Assembly: GCA_037039925.1 (NCBI GenBank)
Contig: JAXRKP010000353.1
Location: forward strand, 65,001 to 129,000
From: Doris montereyensis
Taxonomy: Eukaryota > Mollusca > Gastropoda > Nudibranchia > Dorididae
DNA: 64,000 nt
Direction: 5' to 3'
The notes beneath the pieces were generated by a model. The model saw only the letters and a program-made list of their open reading frames with translations. It was not told where the DNA came from and did no database searches. Both the position numbers and the translations under genes were made by a program. Below are positions 1 through 11,394 of this stretch, one piece after another (position 1 is the first letter of the stretch; each line of letters starts with the position of its first letter).

Positions 1-235
1 TATCTAGCTGAATAAAAATCTCCGTATCAAAGAATCTATCTATGAAGTTTATTAATTCATCTCCTATCTAACAATCTATCTATCAACGACTTTATCTATC
101 TATCTCCCACATCAAAATATGGTTATCTTTAGGGGCCTATCCTAAAGCCTTTGGCGAACAGAAACGTCTATCTATCTAAATATCTATCTCCATATCTATC
201 AATCTATGTATCTATCTATCTATCGAGTATATATG
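1..235. repeat. Degenerate TATC/TCTA tetranucleotide repeat
   Basis: The sequence is dominated by imperfect TATC units interrupted by unique bases. It is probably the worn edge of a microsatellite that extends left of the window. Confidence 0.8.
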
Positions 236-544
236 CACATGCTTGTTTGTGTCACTGACATTTACCCCTTCCACCATACTAGTATACCTCATGATCCTGA
301 TGAATTATGAGGAAACAGCCAACAGATGAAAGTCAAATCGTGAATGGAAAGAAGTAGGACCTATCAGCAACACACAGAATTGTTTACACAGCACAATATC
401 ATTATGTGCAGCTACACGTAGAAACATGACTCTACGTCTAACATTAACATGCCAGGCACTCACAGGCAACATTTACAGTAACATTTTCAACTAGCTCCTA
501 CTTGCGATCACAAAATACGAACTGATGGACAAAAATAGTCAGAG
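236..544. other. Intronic sequence, nothing recognised
   Basis: No exon, repeat family or RNA gene could be recognised. It lies upstream of the first visible sulfotransferase exon and is probably intron. Confidence 0.5.
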
Positions 545-815
545 GCTTAAGTGTCGGCCTCTTCGAGCCCGCCAACGGTTGAAAGATTTTCTCTAGTGTA
601 TTCGAGTGCAATCTAACCCCCCACCCCACCTGGTCCAGGTAGGTGTACCTACACGACCTAGTCCTATCGGAGACGGACGGTTCCGTGTGCAGATCATCAC
701 AACATTCTGTGCACGTTCAAGATCCCTTGGCTGTTCACAGGGCAGTCGGGGCGGCAAAATTGAAATGCCTACCGAAAATCCCGAGATCACCTTAGTTGTG
801 GACGTGGGGTAAATT
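545..815 (+). mobile_element. SINE family A copy (5'-truncated or diverged head)
   Basis: This copy shares its body with several others in the window. Markers are a GTCCAGGTAGGT block (639-650), a TCCTATCGGAGACGGAC block (about 662-678), a GTGTGCAGATCA block and a GAGATCACCTTAG block near the 3' end, followed by GTGGGGTAAA and an A-rich tail. The tRNA-like head, with a CGAGCCC box-B remnant at about 564-570, is worn. It ends about 30 bases before the splice acceptor of the sulfotransferase exon at 845. The family is defined here by internal comparison only. Confidence 0.75.
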
Positions 816-844
816 TTAAAAAAAATGTAATTGACCATTCACAG

Positions 845-1018
845 GGACGCACTGGGTGTGGAGATTGTTCGCATGCTACTCAAAGGCTCTACAAACGTTG
901 ACACTGTGGAGAAAGATGTCACCATGATGGAACAAACAGAACAGAGAAGAACATTGATGCTCTCCCATCGAGGAGAGTTCTCAACACTCACGTGCTGTTC
1001 GATCAGCTTCCATCTCAG
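845..1018 (+). CDS. Cytosolic sulfotransferase, exon with PAPS-loop (exon a)
   Basis: The exon follows a CACAG acceptor and ends at CAG before GTGAAA. It encodes GTHWVW, then EIVRMLLKGSTNVDTVEKD, then NIDALPSRRVLNTHVLFDQ. GTHWVW is the end of the PKSGTxW 5'-phosphosulfate-binding loop of SULT enzymes, which transfer sulfate from PAPS to small acceptors in the cytosol. The start of the loop (PKS) must lie in an exon left of the window. Three reading frames are needed: one base is missing after GTGTGG (about 861) and another between CAGAGAAG and AACATTG (about 948). Correcting both gives a length that fits the phase-0 junction with the exon at 4132. Both splice sites are intact. The substrate class cannot be predicted. 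Confidence 0.85.
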
Positions 1019-1106
1019 GTGAAAGGCTACTCTACCTTGTGGTTGCATGTTCAAACCATGTCGTAATGTAAAGTTGAAAATGGATTCCGTAGTCCGTGTC
1101 GTCACA

Positions 1107-1400
1107 CGGGAACTCGGTAGTCCAGAGGCAAGGTGTCAGCCTCTCAACCAAATGGTCACGGGTCCAAACCCCGACTGATTGAAAAGTTTTTAGTAAACCT
1201 AACCCACTCCCCCTCCTGGTCCAGGTAGGTCGATCGACAACTAGTCCCATCGGAGAAGGACGCTCAAAGGAGGGTCCCGTGTGCAGATCCCAACACTCTG
1301 CGCATGTTAAAGATATCTTGGATGTTTACAAGGCAAAGCTTAAAAATCCCCCTGAAGCCGCGAGATCACCTGAGTGTGGATGTGGGTAAAACCAAAATTA
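1107..1400 (+). mobile_element. SINE family A copy with tRNA-like head
   Basis: It begins with GGAACTCGGTAGTCCAGAGG and a tRNA-like head containing GGGTCCAAACCCC at the box-B position. The shared body follows, with the CTGGTCCAGGTAGG, TCCCATCGGAGA and GTGTGCAGATCCCAACACTC blocks, and it ends in GAGATCACCTGAGTGTGGAT plus an A-rich tail. It lies about 90 bases downstream of the sulfotransferase exon at 845-1018, in the same orientation as the copy upstream of that exon. Confidence 0.85.
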
Positions 1401-1914
1401 AACTCAGTGGTATCACCGCATAGGTGCTACTCTTTCAGGCTATTTCATTTCAAATGTTTATCGACTCCTTTTGAGAGCATTCAATGCAGCTTCCTGTTAG
1501 GCTTCGTACTAATACTGTGACTGTGGAGAAATTCTGTTTTGCTAATGGGAGCTGATTGCCACCTGACGAGTCAAGTAAAGAGAGCAGAGTTAATTTCCTT
1601 TCTGATATCTGCAACCTCGTAAAAAATTAAAAATAAAGCAAAAGAAGAGAAATAAACTAGACCAGCCAGGGTTTTTGAATCAGTGTCGCTATGATCAATA
1701 CTCACACTCAATCGATGACGCCACATGGCCCTCTCATGTCACGTGCTTTAATCGTTGACGATTAGCGTTGTTGTTGTTGTGGGTGGGGTTTTTTATTATT
1801 ATTATTGATTGGACAATTAACGATACTTAAAAGATTGATGATAAATTATAGATCTATTATTGACTAATCTTATTACTGGTTGATTTTGTTTGAGCATAAT
1901 ATATGAATCTTTGG
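1401..1914. other. Intron, no recognisable element
   Basis: Only short TTG and ATT runs (about 1768-1806) are visible. No exon of the sulfotransferase was found here. Confidence 0.5.
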
Positions 1915-3530
1915 TTGGCAGTTTGTACCAATTGATTGGCTGGCTAGCTGCTAGATGGATGTGATGATTGATTGGTTGACTGTGTACCAATTGATTGGCT
2001 GGCTAGCTGCTAGATGGATGTGATGATCTCTTGGTTGGCTGGCTAGCTGGTAGATGGATGTGATGATTCTTGGTTGGCTGGCTACCTAGATGGATTGATG
2101 ATCTCTTGCTGGCTGGCTAGCTGCTAGATGGATGTGATGATTGATGTGTACCAATTGATCTGGCTAGCTGGTAGATTGATGATCTCTTGGTTGGCTGGCT
2201 AGCTGCTAGATGGATGTGATGATTGATTGTTGGCAACCAATTGATTGGCTGGCTAGCTGGTAGATGGATGTGATGATTGATTGGTTGGACAGTGTGTGAT
2301 TGGCTGGCTATGGTAGATGGATGATGATTGGCATTGATTGGCTGGCTAGCTGGTAGATGGATGTGATGATCTCTTGGTTGACAGTGTGTACCAATTGATT
2401 GGCTGGCTAGCTGCTAGATGGATGTGATGATTGATTGTTGGCAGTGTGTACCAATTGATTGGCTGGCTAGCTGGTAGATGGATGTGATGATTGATTGTCA
2501 GTGTGTAAATTGTTGGCTGGCTAGCTGGTAGATGGATGTGATGATTGATTGGTTGACAGGTGAACCAATTGATTGGCTGGCGTGGTGGCTAACCAATTGA
2601 TTTGGCTAGTTGGTAGATGGATGATGATCTCTGTTTGGCTAGCTGGTAGATGGATGATGATCTCTGTTTGGCTGGCTAGCTGGTAGATGGATGTGATGAT
2701 TCTGTTGGCAGCGTGTACCAATTGATTGGCTCCTAGAAACAATTGAGATGTAGATGGATGATCTGGCAGCGTGTACCAATTGAAGCTGGTAGATGGATGT
2801 GATGATCTGCTGGCTAGCTGGTAGATTGATGACGTGTACCAATTGATGGCTGGCTAGTTGGTAGATGGATGATGATCTCTTATTGGCTAGCTGGTAGATG
2901 GATGATGATCTCTTGTTGGCAGCGTGTACCAATTGATTGGCTGGCTAGCTGGTAGATGGATGTGATGATTCTTGCTGGCTGGCTAGCTGGTAGATGGTGG
3001 ATGAATGATCTGAACAGGATGGATGATGATCGATTGGTGACAGTGTGCTGAGTGCTAGCTGGTAGATGGATGTGATGATTGATTGGTTGACAGTGAACCA
3101 ACTGATTGGCTGGCTAGCTGGTAGATGGATGTGATGATTGACCGACAGTGTGAACCAATTGATTTCTCTAGATGGATGTGATGATTCCCAGTGTGAACCA
3201 ATTGATTGGCTGGCTACTGGATGGATGTGATGATCTCTTGATTACCAATTGAACTGGTAGATGGAAACTGAAACATTGAAAACTGGTAGATGGATGTGAT
3301 GATCTCTTGCTGACAGTGTGTACCAATTGATTGGCTGGCTATTGGTAGATAGATGGATGTAGACATGTGATGACTGACAGTGTGAACCAATTGATTGGCT
3401 GGCTAGCTGGTAGATGGATGTGATGATCTCTTAGTTGACAGTGTGGGTATCAATTGATTGGCTGGCTAGCTGGTAGATGGATGGATGAGATGATGATGAT
3501 CTCTTGATTGATTGAGTTGCAGATGGATTG
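1915..3530. repeat. Minisatellite, ~61-bp unit
   Basis: About 1.6 kb of a unit built from CAATTGATTGGCTGGCTAGC, a TGGTAGATGGATGTGATGAT block and a GATTGGTTGACAGTGTGTAC block. Many units have lost pieces of these blocks, so spacing is irregular. The array is intronic in the sulfotransferase gene. Long open frames across it (repeated LPASQ-type peptides on the - strand) arise from periodicity and are not taken as genes. Confidence 0.92.
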
Positions 3531-3589
3531 ATGTTTTGATCCAGATCGATTTGATGGTTGTCACAGTTAACTGCGTGGTGGCTAAATTG

Positions 3590-3960
3590 ACTGTTTGACA
3601 GAGAGAAGATTGAGAAATCTTCATCTAAACATCTCGAAGCTCTGATTGACATCAACGTTGCCGTTAGCAGCCTCAGATCCTCAAACGCAGTCAATCTTAA
3701 AATGAGAAGGTCAGGAAACCCAATTCGCCGACCGATCTTTTCTAATGCCACACCCACTGTCTGGCACTCAAACTCAAAAAACAAACAAAAAACAACCCAG
3801 AAACTATACGAACTACAGAACTTTCAAATCACATCTTAAAACAGAACCATTCTGGCTAGCATTATTATTAACATTTATCGCTTGTATACAAGTGTGTGAT
3901 TTCTGTGAAGCGCCTTAGAGCACGCCAAATAGATAATGAATATGATTATAGGGTAACGAT
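3590..3960 (+). mobile_element. LINE 3'-end remnant
   Basis: Translated fragments RRPIFSNATPTVWHS and, after a shift, TFKSHLKTEPFW resemble the extreme C-terminus common in invertebrate LINE ORF2 proteins (pattern A-P-x-x-W-N-S-L-P ... F-K-S-x-L-K-T-x-L-F). A GCGCCTTAGAGCACGCC block follows, like the GCGCCTTGAGC sequence often found in LINE 3' UTRs. Frames are broken and only the 3' end is present. The family match is from memory of conserved motifs. Confidence 0.55.
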
Positions 3961-4131
3961 CATTGTTTGAATCATAGAACTACGTATCTTTGATCTTGTA
4001 TCAACGTAAGCTGGTCTCATGGGATAAAGAGTGTAGCCATTTATATTGTATTGCTTTAAATAAATTGTTTGTTACGATTCTATTTCTGGCTGAGCACGTG
4101 TATGATATTTGACACATCTTGCTGTTTACAG

Positions 4132-4282
4132 GTACACACTATGAAGCCAAAGCTACTCTACCTGACACGGAACCCGAAAGACACAATTGTGTCGTTATAC
4201 CACCATCACATCAAACTGTCCGATTATTATCATTATAAAGGAATATTTAAGGATTATTTCCCTTTGTTTCTGTCTGGCAAAG
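4132..4282 (+). CDS. Cytosolic sulfotransferase, exon with RNPKD motif (exon b)
   Basis: The acceptor is TTTACAG at 4125-4131 and the donor GTAAAT begins at 4283. The exon is uninterrupted and encodes VHTMKPKLLYLTRNPKDTI, then VSLYHHHIKLSDYYHYKGIF and KDYFPLFLSGK. The RNPKDTIVSLYH segment is the conserved SULT region that contacts the 3'-phosphate of PAPS through Arg and Ser. The exon ends in phase 1, matching the next exon at 5746, and the upstream junction fits exon a in phase 0. No frame damage is seen here. Its central position in the SULT fold makes assignment secure, but the isoform is not resolvable. Confidence 0.95.
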
Positions 4283-4289
4283 GTAAATA

Positions 4290-5515
<1,226 letters not shown>

Positions 5516-5745
5516 AATCCAGGCATTCAATGGAGATAAATGAAATTATTTTAAACTCAATACAGTGTACTTCTAGTCTTGTACAATGTAAACAAAATGT
5601 TTTGTTGTTGTTTTGTCTTTTGTATTGTGATATTTTTGAGGAGTGGGGTGGCTGGGGGTATTTGAAAGGTCTTGAGTAACAATAGATGGAGAAAACAATA
5701 CACATTTTTTTTTAAAATAATATTAACATATTATGACATCCACAG

Positions 5746-5870
5746 TGGACTACGGATCTTGGTTTTCTCACATCAAGAGTTGAGGCGAAGGGCAGCAAAC
5801 GTAGATATACACCAAAGTAACATCCCTTTCATGGAAGTCAACTATGAGGATCTCTCGGAATATTGGCCAT
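5746..5870 (+). CDS. Cytosolic sulfotransferase, damaged exon (exon c)
   Basis: The acceptor CATCCACAG ends at 5745. The phase-1 join gives VDYGSWFSHIKS and then an in-frame stop TGA at 5781-5783. One frame over, RRYTP-type residues continue the expected linker, and in a third frame NIPFMEVNYEDLS gives the conserved SULT YEDL segment. At least two indels (near 5781 and near 5816) separate these blocks. No GT donor is obvious after YEDLS; the exon runs into AT-rich sequence that is the tail of the neighbouring SINE, so the 3' limit is approximate. This is the most damaged exon of the gene: either sequencing error or genuine decay. Confidence 0.8.
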
Positions 5871-5880
5871 TTGGCTTGTT

Positions 5881-6303
5881 TTGATTTGATATGATTCGAT
5901 TTTATTTTTATTTTATTTATTTTATTTTGTTTATTTATTTTATTTTATTTTATTTTATTTTATTTTACTTTATTTTATTTGATTAGTTGGGGTTTATCCA
6001 CAACTTATGTTATCTAGGAGGAGAGGGAGGATTTTTGTGTTGCCTGGAAGCTCTGTAAACAGCCACGAGATCGTTAGCGTGCTCAGGGTGTTATGTGTGT
6101 GCACACGGGACTTCTTTTTTATCATCCGTCTCCGATGGGACTAGGTGTCGATCCACCTACTTGAACCTTGGGGAGAGTAGATATTGCTAGAAAAAAGGAA
6201 AAAAGTCGAGAAAAGTTTTAACCGTTGGCAGGGCTCGAACCCATTACCTTTGGGGTTGAGAGGCCGACACCTTGGTCTGGACTACTGGACTACCGAGTCC
6301 CCT
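5881..6303 (-). mobile_element. SINE family A copy with (TAAAA)n tail
   Basis: Read on the - strand it starts with GGGGACTCGGTAGTCCAGTA near 6303. A tRNA-like head follows with GGGCTCGAACCC visible on the + strand as the box-B complement (about 6230-6241). The shared body carries the TCCCATCGGAGACGGA and TGTGCACAC blocks. The 3' tail is about 100 bases of TAAAA-type pentamers (+ strand 5885-5980). It abuts the damaged sulfotransferase exon c. Confidence 0.88.
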
Positions 6304-6354
6304 GTGCGTTGACAATTATACACATACACGTATTAGGATATCAGTAGCTTGGCA

Positions 6355-6905
6355 AACATTAGGTCAATGATTATGGTAAGAAAGGAATTTGAAGACATTA
6401 GGTCAATGATTATGGTAAGAAAGCAATTTGAAGACATTAGGTCAATGATTATGGTAAGAAATGAATTTGAAGACATTTGTCAATGATTATGTAAGAAATG
6501 AATTTGAAAACATTAGGTCAATGATTATGGTAAGAAAGCAATTTAAAGACATTAGGTCAGTGATTATTTTAGAAAGCAATTTAAAGACATTAGGTCAATG
6601 ATTATGATTTTAAGAAAGCAATTTGAAGACATTAGGTCAATGATTATGTTAAGAAAGCAATTTGAAGACATTATGTCATTGATTATGGTAAAAAGCAATT
6701 TGAAAACATTAGGTCAATGATTATGATAAGGAAGGAATTTAAAAACATCAGATCCTTGGTAAGGGAAGGAATTTGACAACATTAGGTCAACGATTATGGT
6801 AAGAGAAGAAATTTGAAAACATTAGGTCAATGATTATGCCAAGAAAGGACTTTGAAAACATTAGGTCAATGATTATAGTAAGAAAGGACTTTGAAAGTTA
6901 TTAGG
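6355..6905. repeat. Minisatellite, 39-bp unit
   Basis: About 14 imperfect units combine GACATTAGGTCAATGATTAT with GGTAAGAAAGCAATTTGAA. Variants differ in GCAATTT versus GGAATTT and in small deletions. The array is intronic in the sulfotransferase gene. Confidence 0.93.
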
Positions 6906-7117
6906 TCAATAAAATCTTCTTACCTTGATTGATTGACTGCAACAGAATAAGAGCAATAAAAAACAAAATGATTTGAAAAGAACTCTCACAATAAACAAAA
7001 TAGAACCTTCTTATAAAATATGAGCGACAAGTCGTATATGTGATTTTAAGACACATAGAAATTGTATATGTTTCTTTTTGAGGACCGTACAGATGGCGAA
7101 TAGGGAATGATCAGAAC

Positions 7118-7452
7118 AGATGATGGTGATGGTGATGGCGATGGTGATGATGAATCATGATGATGATGGTAATGATGATGATGATGATGGTGGTGGTGAT
7201 CATGATGATGATGATGATGAGGAGGAGGAGGAGGAAGGAGGAGGATGACGATGATGGTGATGATGATGATGATGATGAATCATGATGATGATGATGATGA
7301 TGATGAGATGACGATGATGGTGGTGGTAACATTGATGATGATGATGATGAGGGCGATGATGGTGATGGTGTTGTTGATGATGATGATGATGAGGGCGATG
7401 GTGATGGTGATGATGATGATGATGTTGATGGTGATTATGATGATAATAATGA
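7118..7452. repeat. GAT trinucleotide repeat with GGT/GAG variants
   Basis: A GATGATGGT-type imperfect triplet repeat of about 330 bases. Poly-His, poly-Met and poly-Asp frames across it are artefacts of the triplet period. Confidence 0.95.
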
Positions 7453-7540
7453 CAAGGTGTCACCCTTCAACTGCGGATGCAGTCCTTTGCAAATGCCTTC
7501 TGGTGTATTCTATTCATAGCTTCCTCAACCAGGTTGCGTC

Positions 7541-7950
7541 CATGTCATTTCTAATGTCGTCATGTCATTTCTAATGTCGTCATGTCATTTCTAATGTCGT
7601 CATGTCATTTCTAATGTTGTCATATCATTTCTAATGTCGTCATATCATTTCTAATGTCGTCATGTCAGATCTAATGTCGTCATGTCATTTCTAATGTCGT
7701 CATGTCATTTCTAATGTTGTCATGTCATTTCTAATGTCGTCATGTCATTTCTAATGTTGTCATGTCATTTCTAATGTTGTCATATCATTTCTAATGTTGT
7801 CATGTCATTTCTAATGTTGTCATGTCATTTCTAATGTCGTCATATCATTTCTAATGTTGTCATGTCATTTCTAATGTTGTCATGTCATTTTTAATGTCGT
7901 CATATCATTTCTAATGTCGTCATGTCATTTCTAATGTCGTCATGCCATTT
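7541..7950. repeat. Minisatellite, 20-bp unit in perfect register
   Basis: Twenty full copies plus a partial one of CATGTCATTTCTAATGTCGT run without any length change. Variation is almost confined to two positions: CATG versus CATA, and GTCGT versus GTTGT. There are no spacers between units, so it is not CRISPR-like. Confidence 0.97.
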
Positions 7951-8029
7951 CGTCGGTAGTCTTCCACGTGGATTCTGTGCCCATCATCATGGATGCCATT
8001 TTGTACATCGTTTTGTCCATCTATTGTCT

Positions 8030-8365
8030 TTCAAAAATTGAGAAGGTGGAATTTTCAATAGAGTGATTGCAGCAAGAACCGGAATAGATAATATTGTGTC
8101 AGAAAAAAATTTTCAAGAGAAAATGGAAGTGGACAGGTCATGTTACTTGTGTTGAGAATGAAAAGCATGAGACACCCAGCCATTCATTTGACATGGACAC
8201 TTCAGGGCCAAGGAAGGACAGAAAGACGAAAAGGAACACGGCGAAGGACATCATAAGAAGAACGAAATGAAATAAAGAAAGTCACAGAAGAAATCAGACG
8301 AATGACCCAAGACAGAACTGAATAGAGACATTTCTTCGCGCCTTATGTTCCTTCAAGGAGTCAGT
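8030..8365 (+). mobile_element. LINE ORF2 C-terminal remnant
   Basis: Fragments in shifting frames read RKWKWTGHV, then RKGTRRRTSEEERNEIKK and EIRRMTQDRTE, followed by FLRALCSFKE. This is the C-terminal layout after the reverse transcriptase of several LINE clades: W-x-GHV, a basic block, and a D-R-x-x-W-R region. The fragment has at least three frameshifts. No target duplication was identified. Confidence 0.65.
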
Positions 8366-9380
8366 CATGGAAAAGAGAAGAGATTTTCTATAAATATTGC
8401 CAGATGGCCAATCCATTTCCATGTATGTCTAGTAGGTACTTTTAGGACATCAAGCACTTCAGTTTTCTTTTTTTTCTTTTTTTGTATTTCAATGCGAGAG
8501 ATCTTATCTAGGAATCCGATATTTATGTAGCGTTTGTGAGTTCTCTCTCCATTGTTCTCTGGGTGCTTTGTTGTTTCTTAGCTAGCATCTTCGATTGTGA
8601 CCATGTTCTGAAACCCGTATGTTATAATTGCATAGTATACATTGATTGAATACCCTTCGTTTCATAAATATTGCGGGTGGGGGGGGTCTTTGTCTTGAAA
8701 ATGTTCGTTGTGTACCAAACTCTACCAATCGCTTTATTTTCTTGTTTTCTTTCTTCTCCGGTTTGATTTTTAAATACAGTTTGTGTTTGTCCGAGGTATG
8801 AATACTTTGCTTCTATGTCAATTTCTCATTTTCTGACTATCTATTTCTTTAAATAAATAGATAAATAAGTAAATAAATAAATAAATATAAATTGATAAAG
8901 CCACAAACTTAATTAAAAGCCAAATGATTACCTAAAACTATTAATCAAATAAAATGAAATTTTAAAATTTTAATCCTGCCAAAAAATCTGAATCAAAAGA
9001 GAGTGCATCAGAAATACATCAATATATAACGAGTCAAACAAACAAACACAGTTTTAATGAACCCATCTTTGGTGTTGTGTGTTCGATTAGGTTCGAGACA
9101 CACACTTACATCGCGAACTGTTTGGCAAATCACATCATGGGTCGAGTATCGCTACTAGAAACTGTTGACTCTTGCTATTGACTAAAACACCTTAGATCTA
9201 TCATTTCTCTTTACTTTACTTCTTCTGTCCTCCTTTACAACTCAGGGTATCGAGACGAAATGTCTTGTCGGACATGGGCCAGCTGTGTTGCCTTTTGGAT
9301 CGACTTAGTGGGGTTTTTTTGGAGATTCTATTTGACTCCCATTGATTCATCTTTTCCTTGGCCTTCTTCTTGATTTGAGT
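8366..9380. other. AT-rich intron, nothing recognised
   Basis: It contains short AAATA runs (about 8850-8890) but no exon or known repeat that I can support. Confidence 0.5.
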
Positions 9381-9384
9381 CCGT

Positions 9385-9965
9385 TAAATTTCATGCTGTA
9401 GGCCTTTGGGGCTGGCTGTTGTGGCCCCTTTCTATGACGTGTCCAAATCGTTAAATTCCATGCTGTAAGGCCTTTGAGGCTGGCTGTTGTGGCCCCATGC
9501 TCATGACATGTCCAAATCGTTAAATTTCATGTTGTAGGCCTTTGAGGCTGGCTGTGTGCCCCATTCTCATGACGTGTCCAAATCGTTAAATTTCATGTTG
9601 TAGGCCTTTTCTGTTGTGGCCCATGACCCCATTCTCATGACGTGTCCAAATCGTTAAATTTCATGTTGTAGGCCTTTGAGGCTGGCTGTTGTGGCCCCAT
9701 TCTCATGACATGTCCAAATCGTTAAATTTCATGTTGTAGGCCTTTGGGGCTGGCTGTTGTGGCCCCATTCTCATGACGTGTCCAAAAATCGTTAAATTTC
9801 ATGTTGTAGGCCTTTGAGGCTGGCTGTTGTGGCCCCATTCTCATGACGTGTCCAAATCGTTAAATTTCATGTTGTAGGCCTTTGAGGCTGGCTGTTGTGG
9901 CCCCATTCTCGTGGTTAAATTTCTAGGCCTTTGAGGCTTGTGGCCCCATTCTCGTGACGTGTCCA
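9385..9965. repeat. Minisatellite, 68-bp unit
   Basis: About eight to nine units contain AAATCGTTAAATTTCATG, TTGTAGGCCTTTGAGGCTGG and GGCCCCATTCTCATGACGTG. Later units (9905-9960) have lost internal blocks. Confidence 0.93.
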
Positions 9966-10118
9966 AAGCATTTGATTTGTTGTCTCTCAATAAATTGCAT
10001 GCTTGATTCGATGCCCACCTGAGTTGTCTAACGTCTTCATTCCCCGTTTGTCTCTTCTTGTGATGTTTAAATCTAACACTTTCAGTTACTTTATCATATT
10101 CAATTTCGTTCATTACAG

Positions 10119-10283
10119 AACCCTTGCAAGACGATTGCGAATATTGCCAAATTCATTGACGTGGAAGTCACCGATGACCTTATATCGAATATAGAATCCA
10201 TATGTCACATTACGCATGCATGCGTGAACGGAAAGGCAAATTTGACTTGGATGACCTTGGACAATCGATCATGTACAGGAAGG
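10119..10283 (+). CDS. Cytosolic sulfotransferase, exon d
   Basis: The acceptor CATTACAG ends at 10118 and the donor GTAAGC starts at 10284. The first frame reads NPCKTIANIAKFIDVEVTDD, then LISNIESICHITHACVNGK and ANL. After one missing base at about 10244 the second frame reads DLDDLGQSIMYRKG. The KTIANIAKF segment follows YEDL in SULT enzymes, and RKG is the conserved PAPS-contacting triplet whose glycine is completed by the next exon. The single deletion explains why no continuous frame spans the exon. Confidence 0.9.
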
Positions 10284-10369
10284 GTAAGCGCTGATTTAGT
10301 TTGTAATATCTTGCAAACCAGTTCTTGTTTATTTGGGAGTTATGTCGCTGTTTTCTCCTTTTCCATCCC

Positions 10370-10735
10370 AACCTCATCACCTTTATACTTCATTTAATCA
10401 TTCCAACCTCATCATATTTATACTCATCATTTAATCATTCCAACATTTAATCATCATCATTTATACTTCATTTAATCATCCCAACCTCATCATCTTTATA
10501 CTTCATTTAATCATCCCAACCTCATTATCTTGATACTTCATTTAATCATCCCAACCTCATTATCTTGATACTTGATTTAATCATCCCAAGCTCATCATCT
10601 TGATACTTGATTTTATCATCCCAACCTCATCATCTTTATATTTCATTTAATCATCCCAATCTCATCATCTTTATATTTCATTTAATCATCACAATCTCAT
10701 CATCTTTATACGTCATTTAATCATCACAACCTCAT
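10370..10735. repeat. Minisatellite, 35-bp unit
   Basis: About ten units join ATTTAATCATCCCAACCTCA with TCATCTTTATACTTC. It starts less than 100 bases after the donor of sulfotransferase exon d. Confidence 0.92.
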
Positions 10736-10739
10736 GAGT

Positions 10740-11394
10740 TTCATTTTTCCATTCTATTGTTTGCTTATGTGTTGTTTTTGTTTGTTTTTAAGTAATATAA
10801 TTGATCCACACCCATGCCTTCTTAATTAACCCTTTCGCGTTTACATTAAGCGGCGGCCATCTTGCTCTGTGCGTTCAACTTCCTCTCCGCTGTGGCAACC
10901 CGGTTTGTTTACATTTTTCTAACTTCCTGTCAGCTGATCTTCTCAAAAAGAGTGCGGATCGGTCTGCACTTTGGCGCCACTTCCTTCGGTTGGTCACGTG
11001 AAGCTCCCTCACATTTAATTTGTTTTTTTTTCTAAATTTGAAATAATGAAATCATTTATGTGAGCAATTAGAGCTAACAAAAATAGGTGTGCCACTTGTC
11101 GCTTTCTGTCCGAATGAACAATGTGTGCCTGTTTTGGCAGGTGTCGGCGTCGGTTTCTGTCGCTTTGAACTTTCAACAGGGTTTTGCGCATGTCGTTTTT
11201 TTTTTTTGTTTGTGTATGGATTCAAACGCTAAAAAGTTTAAGGGAATGTACATGTAATAAAAATGGATTTCTTTTTTTTATTTCATCAGAATCGCATTTA
11301 GATTAAATCTTTGAAGTGAGTCTCAAAATGAAGAGTATAGCCATAAAAAACACCTTTTGAAAAATGATCCAAATTTGTGTAAGCACAAGATTGT
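10740..11394. other. Intron, nothing recognised
   Basis: A unique stretch with short T runs. The part at 10845-10990 is somewhat GC-richer, but no protein or repeat match could be supported. Confidence 0.4.

Noticed and set aside
7111..7463. Poly-His / poly-Met frames as a metal-binding protein
   Set aside because: Artefacts of the GAT triplet repeat.
7541..7950. Regular 20-bp units considered as a CRISPR array
   Set aside because: There are no spacers between units and the context is a eukaryotic intron.
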